Part shown: positions 5,534-5,945 of the stretch, piece by piece | Layout of the letters: every line of letters begins with the position of its first letter | Numbering within the stretch: position 1 is the stretch's first letter | Assembly (NCBI GenBank): GCA_043778315.1 | Contig: JAYWGJ010000246.1 | Span: forward strand, 1-5,945 | DNA from: JBEEMU01 sp043778315 | GTDB lineage: Bacteria; Bacteroidota; Bacteroidia; Chitinophagales; Saprospiraceae | DNA: 5,945 bases | Reading direction: 5' to 3' | Made by a program: the position numbers and the translations under genes | Notes under the pieces: generated by a model | Database searches by the model: none | What the model was told of the DNA's origin: nothing | What the model saw: only the letters and a program-made list of their open reading frames with translations

Positions 5534-5945
5534 TTTTTTAGCTGCTTTTGTACTTCAAACACTCGCCCAAAAACTTGCGCTCGCAGCACCGCGTTCTCTT
5601 TTATATTATTATAAAATAATTGATAATCCAATAAATGGTAGCTTGCAGGGAGCAAAAGACGCATCAATAAGGTACGGTTGAAGCTCAGTTTTGTCCATAA
5701 TATGCCATTATTGAGTTGCGCATCGGCGCAATTAGCCACTATTTTTTGTACCAAATAACCGCCCTTATTCAAGCTGCTCGGCGCGTACTCGTCGGTGTCG
5801 CTGCACCAAGTAAGCGGGTTCGTCGCATGGTATTTGTCGCCCACAAGATACACTATTGCGGGAAGCCGCACCAACTGTTTTTCGGGACGCGTACCTGTTT
5901 TGAAGGTTCGCCACGACGCAAATACGCCTATATCGGTAGGCGATT
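5524..5945 (-). CDS. Hypothetical protein, C-terminal 139 residues, start outside the window
   Basis: The frame is open from the window edge (first full codon at 5943) to a TAA at 5526-5524. There is no ATG near the left of the frame; the TTG at 5874 is internal and not a credible start, because the frame continues upstream. The fragment begins SPTDIGVFASWRTF and continues with a hydrophobic strand VRLPAIVYLVGD. It then has a Cys/Asp-rich patch (CSDTDEYAPSS), a second Cys in VANCADAQLNNG, a Leu/Tyr-rich helix-like stretch (LLMRLLLPASYHLLDYQLFY) and a charged tail ending EVQKQLKNQE. I do not recognise the family. There is no obvious membrane span, zinc motif or catalytic signature in this part. 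It converges on the AraC gene with a 10-base overlap and is transcribed from outside the window. Its codon use and base composition do not stand out strongly from its neighbours. Confidence 0.7.
   Translation of the reverse strand, partial: SPTDIGVFASWRTFKTGTRPEKQLVRLPAIVYLVGDKYHATNPLTWCSDTDEYAPSSLNKGGYLVQKIVANCADAQLNNGILWTKLSFNRTLLMRLLLPASYHLLDYQLFYNNIKENAVLRAQVFGRVFEVQKQLKNQE

Noticed and set aside
5517..5546. Terminator hairpin AGCAG / CTGCT followed by TTTT after the AraC gene
   Set aside because: The stem is only 5 base pairs with a 20-base loop and lies across the overlap of two genes; too weak to call.

Overview
The window looks like a chromosomal housekeeping stretch from a member of the Bacteroidota. 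Four lines of evidence agree. Three promoter-like sites match the Bacteroidota pattern of TTG, about 19-21 bases, then TAnnTTTG. Start codons are preceded by A/T-rich tracts with no Shine-Dalgarno sequence. The Hsp70 at the left edge is of the HscA type and carries the N-terminal lead I associate with Bacteroidota. The order DUF1573 lipoprotein - yajC - ybbR/cdaR-like is familiar from this phylum. The order or genus cannot be fixed from the sequence alone. No rRNA, tRNA, transposase, CRISPR array or phage gene is visible.

Layout. (1) Bases 1-1212, minus strand: the N-terminal 404 residues of an Fe-S assembly chaperone HscA, complete through the nucleotide-binding domain and linker and cut by the window edge. 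(2) Bases 1213-1579: a 367-base divergent intergenic region with one promoter facing each way, an inverted repeat at each predicted transcript start and a small palindrome behind the hscA promoter. (3) Bases 1580-4548, plus strand: a probable four-gene operon of DUF1573 lipoprotein, yajC, a YbbR/CdaR-like membrane protein and a sensor histidine kinase. The first two genes are separated by 114 bases filled with short degenerate repeats, yajC and cdaR overlap by 23 bases, and 34 bases separate cdaR from the kinase. (4) Bases 4549-5533: an AraC-family regulator with its own promoter region, in which the 9-mer TTTGGTTTA occurs three times. (5) Bases 5524-5945, minus strand: the C-terminal end of an unrecognised protein that converges on the AraC gene and overlaps its end by 10 bases.

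How the genes may work together. HscA belongs to ISC-type Fe-S cluster maturation and is transcribed away from the envelope operon. The operon products all sit at or in the envelope: a periplasmic lipoprotein, the YajC partner of SecDF, a YbbR-domain protein of the family that controls the diadenylate cyclase in Firmicutes, and a two-helix membrane kinase with almost no external loop. No response regulator lies next to the kinase, and the AraC protein has no receiver domain, so it is not the obvious partner. I see no clear new multi-gene system. The most interesting items are the triple repeat at the AraC promoter, the repeat cluster ahead of yajC, and the kinase in place of the coaE gene I would expect after cdaR.
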